From assembly GCA_035772405.1 (NCBI GenBank), contig JAYKKM010000506.1:742001-806000 (forward strand): a stretch of 64,000 nucleotides of DNA. Direction: 5' to 3'. Numbering within the stretch: the stretch's first letter is position 1; the number at the start of each line of letters is the position of its first letter. Both the position numbers and the translations under genes were made by a program. The notes under the pieces are model-generated. The model had not been told where the DNA came from, searched no databases, and worked only from the letters and a program-made list of their open reading frames with translations. The DNA comes from Chrysogorgia sp. JL179-B06. Its lineage: Eukaryota; Cnidaria; Anthozoa; Scleralcyonacea; Chrysogorgiidae. Positions 24,571-33,576 of the stretch are shown here, piece by piece.

Positions 24571-24756
24571 ATTACAGTGAGTTACATAAGCTAAGCTATT
24601 AAGATGAATATTCTGCTTATTAAGTATAGCTGATCGTTTCTCGTTTACCGACTTCTTCTGCAACAGCGATTTTCAAATTATCCAGTTACAGGTTTCAGTA
24701 AATTAGTCAAATCTATGATCCGCCAAATGACAATTTTTAAAGATAACTTTAGTCAA

Positions 24757-24980
24757 TAAGCCAGTTCGTAATGTCGACTGCGCATCAAAATGACGCGTTC
24801 TGCGTCGGGATAAAACTTATTTCAATTCATAAAATCGGGCAATTCAGTATAACGAATTTGCAAGTGTAAATAGAAATGCAAATGTATATTGTGGTTTTAG
24901 CCTGATGTTATAAATTGAAATAAGCTTTATCCCGACGCAGAACACGTCATTTTGCGCAGTCGACATTACGAACTGGCTTA
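24757..24980. mobile_element. MITE family C, copy 1
   Basis: TAAGCCAGTTCGTAATGTCG at the left is mirrored by CGACATTACGAACTGGCTTA at the right. The arms (about 95 bp) share CTGCGTCGGGATAAAACTTA. A second copy lies at 28119-28305, about 400 bp from the provirus. Confidence 0.9.
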
Positions 24981-25587
24981 TACTTGTGCCTCTATTAATG
25001 ACGGAAATTTTAAAATGCCTGTTGTCATTACAAGATTCATGGTGATTATTAAAATGTTGGTATACTAAAACTTTCGCCGAATTACCCAATATTCAACTTT
25101 TAACATATAACATATAGGTTCTTCCATAGTCAATCGAGATATGGTCTGGAAACTCAGCTAAATTCTTTGTTCTATCTTTTTGTTCGTCTTTATGTAATTT
25201 TGTGCACGGTGCACGGTCACTGAACCTATTGTATTTTAGTATAATGAAGCAATCATCCAATAGAATCGTTTGGGTTTAATCGCTCAACCACCGTGTTGTT
25301 TAAATATTAATAAACCTAAAACAAAGGATGTGCACGGTGTAAGGTAATCAAACCCGGTAAGTAAATAATTTGAAATCGTTGTTGCGTATATTAAGAGGTC
25401 GACAAACGGTTGACGAGTTACTCGATAAGCAGAATCTTCATTTTAATATTTTCGCTCTATGTAACTCACTGTAAAATGCGACGCCATTTTCTAAGGTACC
25501 TTCAAGCAGCGGCCATTTTGTTGTTAATTTCTGGCTATACTTGACGTCTTCGTGGTTCAAAAAATGCAATTGAAAGCAAGAACAATG

Positions 25588-25675
25588 TAGCCTGTGTACA
25601 GCCTGAATATACACCTGTATTACAGTCTGTAATATACCTGTATTACAGGTGTATATTCAGGCTGTACACAGGCTA
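25588..25675. mobile_element. 88-bp palindromic MITE with 8-bp direct flanks
   Basis: TAGCCTGTGTACAGCCTGAA at the left is exactly mirrored at the right, with arms of 38 bp that differ only near the centre. The palindrome is flanked by the 8-bp direct repeat GAACAATG at 25580-25587 and 25676-25683, a plausible target-site duplication. It has no coding capacity. Confidence 0.85.
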
Positions 25676-25844
25676 GAACAATGTGAACGTAAGAAATTCC
25701 AAATTTCTTTTAATGATAAAACCCAAGCTTCTTATATCTAACACTGTCACGTTTCTTGTTTACTTATTAGAAAATACCTATGACCCCAAATACTATTATT
25801 ATATATTCCATAGATATAGATTCCACGTGAAGTGAATAGTTGAA

Positions 25845-26278
25845 TTAAAGGACATTGGCAACACAAATTAAGTTTGTCTAATATGAAAGAACTCGTAAAA
25901 TGATAGAGTAACATCTTTTACAACTTTCCCGTATTTTACTTCGTTTTTGAAATATTTCAGTTTGTTTGATATGTAAATGAGATGGTCTCTGACGTCAGGT
26001 GCTGCTGGGTAGAGAATTTTCATTATCATGAGGAGTTATTATACGCATATTTTCTAGTAAATTTGTGGAACAAACTTGAATATGTAACTAATATTTTAAT
26101 GTGTGAAAATTCTCTACCCTGCACCTGACGTCAGAGACCATCTCATTTACATATCAAACAAACTGAGATATTTCAAAAACGAAGTAAAATACGAAAAAGT
26201 TGTAAAAGGTGTTACTCTATCATTTTACGAGTTCTTTCATATGAGACAAACTTAATTTTTGTTGCCAATGTCTTTTAA
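25845..26278. mobile_element. MITE family A, copy 2
   Basis: It has the same termini (TTAAAGGACATTGGCAAC and its inverse) and the same internal blocks as 20822-21272, with small length differences in the loop. The similarity suggests fairly recent activity. Confidence 0.85.
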
Positions 26279-26350
26279 TGGGAATTTGGCTTTTCTTTCT
26301 GCTTTTCGTGTGATTAGTTGAGGATTTGAATCAATGTCTGAATTAGCACG

Positions 26351-27143
26351 TGCCTATAATTTCTACAGGGATGCGTAATATATTTTTGATACTTGGACAT
26401 TCTGAGAAGAAATGTAATATATCTTCTCAGACAAAAACGTCAGCTTCATGGAGTTTTGTACAGTCAAAGTTACCAAATGTGACGTCTATATACCACTGAT
26501 CTCGAAAGAAGACTGGATCGAGAAAGTATTGTTCAGAAAATGTAGCCGGAAGTCCGCAATTACTAAGGGACCAACTGAGGATCCTATGAGGTTTTTTGTT
26601 GGATTATGTGCTCTTACCATCGACAAAATACTGGGTAAAACGATTCATCGCCTACCTACAGATTTACTGCGACTTTGGTCCCTTAGTAATGGCCGCCGTT
26701 GGCTCTAATTATCCAGTGAGAGAAGCCTAATATGCAGAGACGTCAAATTAGGTTGAAGATTTTATGCATTTAATGTTAACAAAGAAACTATATTGGCCAG
26801 ACACTAAACCTATTTCGCGAGCCTCACAGTTTGATTTGCTTGCAAACTCGGAGCTTCTAATGATCTCTCGTAATTTACATTATGCAAATATGCAAGCTTC
26901 AAAATCAGCTCATCAGATACAATAGAAAGCTCAATCCAGTCTTCTTTCGAGATCAGTGGTCTATACCAAGAAATTGCAAACCGGTTTTTTTTTGGTTTCA
27001 TTTTGGTAGATGTCACATGCGGTAACTTTGAGTGTGAAAAACTCCATGAACATGACGTTTTTGTCTGAGAAGATATATTACATTTCTTCGCAGAATGTTC
27101 CAAATATCAAAAATATATTAAATCCCTGTTGAGGTTATAGGCA
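26351..27143. mobile_element. Foldback element, full copy (relative at 2340-2862)
   Basis: The left arm (TGCCTATAATTTCTACAGGG ... CCACTGATCTCGAAAGAAGA) is inverted at the right (... TCTTCTTTCGAGATCAGTGG ... CCCTGTTGAGGTTATAGGCA). The core 26492-26965 is repeated at 2340-2862. The reading frames inside are not recognisable as transposase. Confidence 0.8.
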
Positions 27144-27639
27144 ATTTAAATATTTCTAGCAGAAGATTATTGTATCCGAACTGTTGACTGATTTCACGTC
27201 ACACTCATTATCATTTCAGATAAACAAATCTTTCTAGAACATCGACACAAAGCTCAAATCATTAAACCTTTTGACTATTCACTTCTTGTAGAATTTGGGG
27301 TCATAGGCAATTTAATGTTCCTATTATGTTGACGAAAACCGAAGGTTGGAATGCTTTCCTCCAGTATTTGTGTTAATATTTCAACGACAAGGTGAAAATC
27401 GAAACGTGGTTTGTAAAAATAATTTCATTTTCATGCGAAATTTCTTTGCAAAAGACTGCCTTATATTAATTCTTATTTAACGCTGATGTGCAGCGCAGTG
27501 ATCTTGTATATTTGTCATGACGTCTGGTTGAGTACTTCAATTCTGAATAAAGTTCGTTGCTAATTTGTTGATACTTTGGATTTACATTTGTCGTTGCTTT
27601 TGTAAGGACTAGAAAATGGTCAAAGGCACTTGGTCAATC

Positions 27640-27830
27640 AGCATTAATCCGGATTGAGTTTAATTCCGGGTTGAACTCATACCGGTTTTTGTTAAAATTC
27701 CTTTAGGTGTTTACATGAATCCGGAATGAGATGCAGCTCAATCCGGATTGAGTTTCATTTCGGATTGAGTTTCATTGAAATTTCATTCCGGTGTCATGTA
27801 AAAGCGGTGCGAGATTTCATTCCGGAATGA
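27640..27830. repeat. Cluster of ATCCGGATTGAG-like repeats
   Basis: The word AATCCGGATTGAG or its partial inverse (CATTCCGGAATGA) recurs at least six times in under 200 bp, some copies forming short palindromes. It may be the decayed core of a foldback element. Confidence 0.6.
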
Positions 27831-28118
27831 AAAATACGACGTAGAAGACTGAATCGAACAACACATGCGTGCTTTTAACATTTATAGACGCCAATTTGCA
27901 GCTAGAGAGACAGGAATTGCGCCGACGTCATATTGTTCAATATAAATAGCTCTTTGTCGACGACGTTATAAATTAAAGTATAAGAGTTAGATCCCGAGAA
28001 GGAGGGCTTAATTATAAAGCCCCGAGACAAACATGAATATATGTCATATGTTGTGTCGTTAAGATATCATATATAAAAAATAGATATCGAAGAACCATAA
28101 GCGTCATTCTTCATAATA

Positions 28119-28305
28119 AATGTCGACTGCGCATCAAAATGACGTGTTCTGCATCGGGATAAAACTTATTTCAATTCATAACATCAGGCTAAAACCACAA
28201 TTACACTTGCAAATTCCCCAGCCTGATATTACGAATTGAAATAAGTTTTATCCCGACGCAGAACGCGTCATTTTGATGCGTATTCGACATTACGAACTGG
28301 CTTAT
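28119..28305. mobile_element. MITE family C, copy 2
   Basis: It carries inverted arms equal to those of 24757-24980 (ATGTCGACTGCGCATCAAAA; CTTATTTCAATTCATAACAT) and ends CGAACTGGCTTAT. Confidence 0.85.
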
Positions 28306-28708
28306 TTGAAGTGTTCAAACAAAGCATTATCATTTTGGGGGTTAGTTATATTAGTTGTTAATGCCTGCTATACGATAGAGGAAAAGAAATTAAGGCAAAC
28401 ACATCAAGGTTATGTTGAGGAAACGAGGGGGTGTGTGCGATGTTGATTGGCTGAAAAACAGATGCTTTTGTTAAGTTGTTTATTGGGAATGTGTAGAACT
28501 GATCGCGAAACAATAGAGTAATACGTAAGGGTCATGTGGTGGAATTCAAGGAGGTAAATTTAACTTGTAAAGTGTGTGCTTCTTTTAGCCGCTTGCACAT
28601 GCTCCAGAACTTGGTACTAGAAAGCGATTTATATTGAGTTCAATTGGGCACGATAAGAGGCGTGAGTTAGTCGGAAGAAGCTATACGACCTTTTCTTAGC
28701 CAAGAAGG

Positions 28709-28714
28709 AAATGG
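28709..28714 (+). repeat. Target-site duplication AAATGG, left
   Basis: AAATGG directly abuts the left terminal inverted repeat, and the identical hexamer sits at 47200-47205. A 6-bp duplication is the known product of Polinton integrase. Confidence 0.95.
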
Positions 28715-28874
28715 AGTAGTATAGAGAGTGGCGGTACGAGCTCAGTCAACGTCAACCGTAATATAAACACCAAAACATCGCCAAATTTGTGTCAAGCCAC
28801 AACTTAGCGATGTTTTGGTGTTTATGTTTTACAATCGACGTTGACTAACTCGTACCGCCACTCTCTATACTACT
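28715..28874. repeat. Terminal palindrome, left end
   Basis: AGTAGTATAGAGAGTGGCGG at the outer end returns as CCGCCACTCTCTATACTACT at 28855-28874. The arms of about 67 bp surround a loop of about 26 nt near 28782-28807, with mismatches in the middle of the arms. A single strand could fold into a long hairpin, as terminal sequences of linear viral genomes often do. The mirror copy is at 47040-47199. Confidence 0.9.
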
Positions 28875-28908
28875 ATGGCAATCATTAGTCATTCTAAACA
28901 CCCCTCCC

Positions 28909-29226
28909 ATGTTTTCTACTCAATTGATAAGAAATACTAAAATAACTGTTTTCGCTAAATTTAAAGCTAGAATGTGTCGTTTCATCATTTTCACGTCTTT
29001 AAAAAGTGGAGAATGTCGTTTCAACATTTTCGCGTATTTAAAAAAAAGGCATAGTGTGCCACTTCAACGTTTTCACACATTTAAAAAAGTAGAAGGTGTC
29101 ATTTCAGCGTTTTTACATTTTTGTTCAACAAACCACCGACACGTTCCACTGCTGTCTCACAAATTCACGCGCGAAAAAAAACCACTAGATTTTGATTCTA
29201 GTGGTGATGTTTATCCAAATGGATAG
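28909..29226 (+). CDS. Possible TIR-encoded 105-residue protein (copy 1)
   Basis: An ATG frame reads inward from inside the terminal repeat. It encodes a basic peptide with four imperfect repeats of 13-14 residues (patterns like FxxxKxxxxxRFxIF). The underlying 39-42-bp DNA repeats differ in length by multiples of three, which keeps the frame and hints at selection for coding. Against it: no known domain, and the frame lies over a likely terminator. The identical protein is encoded at 46688-47005 on minus. Confidence 0.3.
   Translation: MFSTQLIRNTKITVFAKFKARMCRFIIFTSLKSGECRFNIFAYLKKRHSVPLQRFHTFKKVEGVISAFLHFCSTNHRHVPLLSHKFTREKKPLDFDSSGDVYPNG
28949..29122. repeat. Iteron-like repeats of about 40 bp in the TIR
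   Basis: Four to five imperfect units share GTCGTTTCAxCATTTTC and a CxCGTxTTTAAAAA block (28971-29010, 29011-29050, 29052-29092, 29093-29122, with a partial unit before). They could be origin or enhancer iterons, or the codon repeats of the small TIR frame. They are present in mirror form at 46792-46965. Confidence 0.75.
29174..29204 (-). terminator. Hairpin plus T8 downstream of PolB
   Basis: Read leftward, CCACTAGA, a 7-nt loop and TCTAGTGG form an 8-bp perfect stem followed at once by eight T. It sits 86 nt beyond the PolB stop. Such stem and T-tract signals mark transcript ends in bacteria and hairpin-directed 3' ends in some large DNA viruses; which applies here is unknown. The mirror copy serves the last gene on the right (46710-46740). 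Confidence 0.6.
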
Positions 29227-29289
29227 CGAAATGGCGCTCTTTTGATTGGTTAACAACGTTGACTAACAAATAGCCAGTCGTTTTGCGAA

Positions 29290-32200
29290 TTAGTCCGTTT
29301 GCTCACTGTTTTCAGTGGTGTCTCTCACTACAATGTTTTTGTGACCATATGCGTAGGAGTCAATACCATTTTCTAAAAGGTATCGTTTATCGTCGAAGCA
29401 GGATAGCGATACTTTATTAATTTCGTAACTACCGAGCTGATGTTTGACACTTCTAATGGTCTTCATTGTGTGTCGCAATTGTTTCTGCTCAAGTAACACA
29501 CTTTTGTAATCTTCGTGTCTGATTACCTTTTTAATTATATTTTTTCTAATACCTTTAGCGGTTTTCCCACCACCCCCACCCTCTTTCAAATAGCTGTACA
29601 TTTTACTGCGCAACCCGACGAACTCGACAATTGGCGTCCCAGCGCACTCGTCCTTCATCTTCCCAATAACTTTCTTATTCTCTCTAAAAAAGAATGGGCT
29701 GTCTGCAGGATAGTCGCTATTGTCAAACTTTTCGCACTCCATCATAAAGTCGGAATAAACGTCATCAGTTTTGATCGAGTACAACAGACTGTCAGTGTCA
29801 GTGAAGTGCAATCTACAGGTGTCGCTAGAGTACTTTTTCATAATATAATTGTAGTGAAAATTGTACATCAGCGTTTTGCTCAAGTCTAGTATGCACATAC
29901 CCACATATGCGGGCCTATTTAGTGTCAGCGTTTCTTTAACCTTATGGACAGCAACTAAGTTCTCGCTAAATATTTTGCAAGACACAAACGTCGGCTTTGA
30001 GACGAGCTTTTCTAATTTCTTCGCAGTGGTCACTAATCTTACGTCCACACGCTTCCTCAAGTTTTCCATCGTTTTTCCGAACACACTGTTGTTCATCAAT
30101 TTGAAGAAGTCCTTCTCAAAAGCGTTCTTAGCCGCAGTTCTTTTGACTGTGTTAAAGTCGATGTACTTGCCTAGCCACTTGGACTGGTCAAACTGCAGGA
30201 CCCTGTGAATCTTATTGATTTTTAATCCAAGATCCATGTACAACTGCAGATTTCCGTAGTGACACACATACTTTTTTTTGTCCATCAAATTAGTCACCAG
30301 CTTCTTCACACCACCAACACTCACATTAAACTTATTTTTGATTTTTGTGCAGTACTCCGACAACATGTCAACAGTTATCTCCATCTTCTCGGGAGCCAAC
30401 GGGTAGTCGTTATGTAAGTCATGCAAATGGGTTGGATACTCCAAGTCGACTTCAAGCAGCAGGCCCTTTTCACTATTGTTGTGATAGTCGTGTAGATTAA
30501 CCTTTTTTATTTCTTTCTCAGTCAACCACTTGAAGCCGCCTGTAGGTAGACTTCGACTCATTGCCCATCCATACAAGTTGTTGGCGTCAAGGTACATCAA
30601 ATACTTCGACTCTTGCGCTTTATCATACCCCTTCATATATTTATTGTTCGCCACACCATGTCTGTTGCATATGTAGCTCACACCACCACGCATACCTAAT
30701 TCTACGAACTGGAACATGTCGATGTCGGACAATAACTCGAGTTCTACTCCAGTCATCTTTAACATAGCGTCCCAAGCCAATCCAGGCGATGTGAAATAAT
30801 GGCAAGGGTCTAATTTATACTCACGATGACATGTCTCTCTAAAGTTCTCAAAAACGTCAGCGAGCAAGAGCACATCACTTTTCAAATACAGGTCGTGATA
30901 CCCACCCATATTTTCAACGTCGAAGTAGTCCCACACATCGATGGCACGCTCGTGCATTTCTTCCGTGATGTGCTCATCGTTCAGAATGCTGTAGAAGTCC
31001 TTTTTGGAGGGTAGCTCACATTCATCGAATTTGTCAAAGGAGTCCATATAATCATAGGGATAGACCCCCTTTCTTGTCATAAGTGCCAACCCCTCGTCGC
31101 GAAACACTTCTGACGTGTATTTGAAAGCGTCCCTTGGTAGGTTCCTCACCAAGTTGTCTAGACCACTACCCATGAACTGAAAGCTGTCTAAGAACACCAA
31201 GTTTTTTCCAAGCATGAACGCCATGTACTTCTCCATGTTGTTCGGTATCACGTTTATGTCTTGACCAAACTTGCCAATCTCCTGCATGATAAAATGACTA
31301 TCGTAGCCACGTAAGTTATGAAAGATCACAGGAATTTTATCAGTCAACTTAAAGTTCACATTACAGTCACGATGCGCGGACCCTCTGTACTTACCTGACA
31401 CGTGACAGTGGTCTCTCACTCTAACGTCAGCGCCAATGTACTCAACGCTGCAAATATGGCAACTCTTAGCCTCATCGAAATTCTTCTTATCGTCGTCAGT
31501 CAGCACCATTTCTTTGTTAAAGTGACTCTCAGATGTTTCTTTACAATATTCAACAATTTCTAACATCTCCCCAATGAACTTATTAACTGCGTTCTCACCA
31601 CGGTACACTTTCACTGGCTTACTGTACTCGTTGTCGTAGCAACAAACTAATTTGTACCCATAGCCACAGTCAACGTGCCTCTGGTAGGCATTTGTGTAGC
31701 TACACTCGCTTGACAGCTTTGTTGCTGTGTGCACCTTCTGTGTGATAGCCTCGAAGTCTGCATACACCACAAATGGTACATTTAATTGTCTGCTAAAATT
31801 CTCGTATTTCACTTTCGCACCTTTTTGCGGCATTTTAATAGCTTGCTTCCCATTGATGATCAAACATACTTCAATGTGGCTTTCAAGCACGTCCTCTCGG
31901 GTGAAGCACTGCAAACAATACCTACAAAAGTGCTTTCTCGCCTCATGCTTTGTTTGCCGGTGCATGAATTTATTAAAATCGCGAATGTAGACGTAGTGCT
32001 TGTTACCTACGTCATTAGTTATCAACAGTAGGTCCATGTGGTCAGGGCGCGCCTCCTTAGAAACGTACACAGGGAACGGCTGCTTATTTTCGTACCCAAA
32101 AACATTTATGCTAATATCGTTCACCTTTTCGATCTTGTTGTAGTCTTTGAGTGTGACTGGGAAGTCGATTCCGTCATAATTCAGCTCACTGATATGGCTA

Positions 32201-32997
32201 GCGTACTTCGACGTTCTATCAGAGTTTTTTCCAGCAGGGAATTTATGTGCGAGGTGACACCATCTAAAGCACTCGTTGTCATCACCGTTATTTACGTTTA
32301 TCAAACCCTTCTTACTGTTACGCAGCTCCTTTGGCAACGCAATGTAGCTACTCCCATGCAAAGGTCTGTAAATAGCGACGTTGACGTAGTGCGCATCTAT
32401 TTTGTCGATAGTCCATCCAGACCCCTCAGATAACCACCCAGCTATCCGCGTCAAGATCTGTTCAGACCCACGATTGGCGGCACCCTCGATGTCGTGTTCG
32501 TTAATGACGACGAACGTTTTGCTGTTAAAGTAGGCGGTTTTGTACGTGGTCTTATTGAGTTCTAAAACTTTCTCAAAAGTGACCTTGACTGTCTCTACCA
32601 CTTTCATTCCGTTGGTCTCACCTAGTTCGCGTCTCAAAAGGTTGATGACAGCGCTTCTACTACCGTTCACCTGATTGATGTCTCTATCGTTAACCACCTC
32701 GACTCCATAGGACCTTGTGAACCCTCTCAGTGCTCGATCCAACAGCCGTGGGCTATGGTCTTCAACTGTGGGTTGTGCCTCCTGGTCTCTGACAAGACGG
32801 TTGTGTGTCCGACTACCAACGTTAACTCGCCTGTTTGTCAGCGGATTAATAGTACTGACACTCGTCGTGTCACTAAAAACACCATCTCTAACAAGTCGAT
32901 TGTAGACTCGCCCATGAACGTTGACTGCTCTACCTGTTAGTGGATTTACAACGGCTGCACCATTTCTAACAAGTGAGTTTTCTGTGACGTCACCCAT
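29290..32997 (-). CDS. polB: Protein-primed family B DNA polymerase (Polinton PolB)
   Basis: The 1,235-residue protein replicates the element. Exonuclease motifs: DFEAIT (414-419), HNLRGYDSHF (560-569) and YLKSDVLLLADVF (704-716). Polymerase motifs: LDANNLYGWAM (803-813, motif A), KLMNNSVFGKTMEN (966-979, motif B) and DTDS (1067-1070, motif C). A C2H2-like finger lies at 358-378. An HNH/endonuclease VII-like zinc module (CHIC at 513-516 and RDHCHVSGKYRG soon after) interrupts the exonuclease, as in other Polinton polymerases. The N-terminus has two NPLTGR/NPLTNR repeats (18-38, 51-71). The ATG at 32997 overlaps the end of the upstream gene by 8 nt; a GTAGTATA box lies at 33006-33013. The last seven residues (ENSEQTD) fall in the terminal repeat. 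Confidence 0.97.
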   Translation of the reverse strand: MGDVTENSLVRNGAAVVNPLTGRAVNVHGRVYNRLVRDGVFSDTTSVSTINPLTNRRVNVGSRTHNRLVRDQEAQPTVEDHSPRLLDRALRGFTRSYGVEVVNDRDINQVNGSRSAVINLLRRELGETNGMKVVETVKVTFEKVLELNKTTYKTAYFNSKTFVVINEHDIEGAANRGSEQILTRIAGWLSEGSGWTIDKIDAHYVNVAIYRPLHGSSYIALPKELRNSKKGLINVNNGDDNECFRWCHLAHKFPAGKNSDRTSKYASHISELNYDGIDFPVTLKDYNKIEKVNDISINVFGYENKQPFPVYVSKEARPDHMDLLLITNDVGNKHYVYIRDFNKFMHRQTKHEARKHFCRYCLQCFTREDVLESHIEVCLIINGKQAIKMPQKGAKVKYENFSRQLNVPFVVYADFEAITQKVHTATKLSSECSYTNAYQRHVDCGYGYKLVCCYDNEYSKPVKVYRGENAVNKFIGEMLEIVEYCKETSESHFNKEMVLTDDDKKNFDEAKSCHICSVEYIGADVRVRDHCHVSGKYRGSAHRDCNVNFKLTDKIPVIFHNLRGYDSHFIMQEIGKFGQDINVIPNNMEKYMAFMLGKNLVFLDSFQFMGSGLDNLVRNLPRDAFKYTSEVFRDEGLALMTRKGVYPYDYMDSFDKFDECELPSKKDFYSILNDEHITEEMHERAIDVWDYFDVENMGGYHDLYLKSDVLLLADVFENFRETCHREYKLDPCHYFTSPGLAWDAMLKMTGVELELLSDIDMFQFVELGMRGGVSYICNRHGVANNKYMKGYDKAQESKYLMYLDANNLYGWAMSRSLPTGGFKWLTEKEIKKVNLHDYHNNSEKGLLLEVDLEYPTHLHDLHNDYPLAPEKMEITVDMLSEYCTKIKNKFNVSVGGVKKLVTNLMDKKKYVCHYGNLQLYMDLGLKINKIHRVLQFDQSKWLGKYIDFNTVKRTAAKNAFEKDFFKLMNNSVFGKTMENLRKRVDVRLVTTAKKLEKLVSKPTFVSCKIFSENLVAVHKVKETLTLNRPAYVGMCILDLSKTLMYNFHYNYIMKKYSSDTCRLHFTDTDSLLYSIKTDDVYSDFMMECEKFDNSDYPADSPFFFRENKKVIGKMKDECAGTPIVEFVGLRSKMYSYLKEGGGGGKTAKGIRKNIIKKVIRHEDYKSVLLEQKQLRHTMKTIRSVKHQLGSYEINKVSLSCFDDKRYLLENGIDSYAYGHKNIVVRDTTENSEQTD

Positions 32998-33571
32998 GGC
33001 TTCTATATACTACACTTGTTTTTTTCCTAAACCACTCGTCGTAGTAATTGTCACCACTTTCACACCATCCCAGCTTTGGGTACACCACCCCAAACAGATT
33101 GTTGTCAAACAAGTCTTTCACCTTCCCGTCTTTGAGGTCTGACACCTTCTTGAGTGTCTCGACTCGTCTTCTGTGGCACAACCTAATAATGTAGTACCCA
33201 TATCTGCTGACATTTCTACCTTTGATCAAATTGTATGAGTGCAGCACATTGACAACTTTCAGGAAGTCCTCTTTTATCAACTCAAGGTGCTCATACTTCA
33301 CAACGTTCCGTAGTCTCCTCCCCATCCACCAAGACCGTTTGTGAACGCTTTTTAACCGAGTGAGTCTCATGTCGCTGTAACTCTGAGTGTAACCCCATTC
33401 GGTGTCGCCACACTTTGGACATGCGTACCCACCACAGTCAGTCACATGTTTCACAACGTCACAATCCGAGCAGTAGTAAAGCCTGAAGGTGCCTCCACAC
33501 TCAATTTGCGTCTCATTCGCGATTTCGTCAATTGTTAAGCCATAACTCATCTGCCTCATAAGTTTGTCCAT
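32990..33571 (-). CDS. Zinc-ribbon protein, possibly VLTF3-like transcription factor
   Basis: The 193-residue protein has an N-terminal four-Cys ribbon (YYCSDCDVVKHVTDCGGYAC then PKCG). A basic, aromatic helical region follows (RSWWMGRRLRNVV ... YGYYIIRLCHRRR). Ribbon followed by such a region recalls the late transcription factor VLTF3 of large DNA viruses, but I cannot confirm it without a profile search. I chose the ATG at 33571 over the upstream ATG at 33619 because it starts 5 nt after the previous stop, like the other genes here, and sits directly behind GGAGTAGTATAAGAGTG, a promoter-like motif. Confidence 0.6.
   Translation of the reverse strand: MDKLMRQMSYGLTIDEIANETQIECGGTFRLYYCSDCDVVKHVTDCGGYACPKCGDTEWGYTQSYSDMRLTRLKSVHKRSWWMGRRLRNVVKYEHLELIKEDFLKVVNVLHSYNLIKGRNVSRYGYYIIRLCHRRRVETLKKVSDLKDGKVKDLFDNNLFGVVYPKLGWCESGDNYYDEWFRKKTSVVYRSHG
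33006..33013 (-). promoter_or_regulatory. GTAGTATA box upstream of PolB
   Basis: Read on minus, CAAGTGTAGTATATAGAAGCC precedes the PolB ATG. The GTAGTATA core is shared with the zinc-ribbon gene (33578-33585), nearly with the BRO gene (37066-37073), and with the outer tip of the terminal repeats (28716-28723). It may be a viral TATA-like element. Confidence 0.45.
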
Positions 33572-33576
33572 CACTC

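Larger units (their letters stand above)
22516..28714. other. Geneless stretch between the PTB gene and the provirus
   Basis: I see no genes. The stretch is almost a gallery of inverted-repeat elements: 22800-23200, 23396-23865, 24757-24980, 25588-25675, 25845-26278, 26351-27143 and 28119-28305, plus a field of ATCCGGATTGAG-like repeats at 27640-27830. Confidence 0.6.
28715..29314 (+). repeat. Left terminal inverted repeat (600 bp)
   Basis: It mirrors 46600-47199 without indels and with one mismatch found. From the outside in: a 160-bp imperfect palindrome (28715-28874), a field of about 40-bp repeats (28949-29122), a hairpin followed by a T8 tract when read leftward (29174-29204), and the last codons of the PolB gene (29290-29314). 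The repeat boundary therefore lies inside coding sequence. Confidence 0.97.

Noticed and set aside
29515..32433. Several plus-strand frames of 60-131 codons across PolB
   Set aside because: Antisense shadows of the polymerase gene with no independent support.
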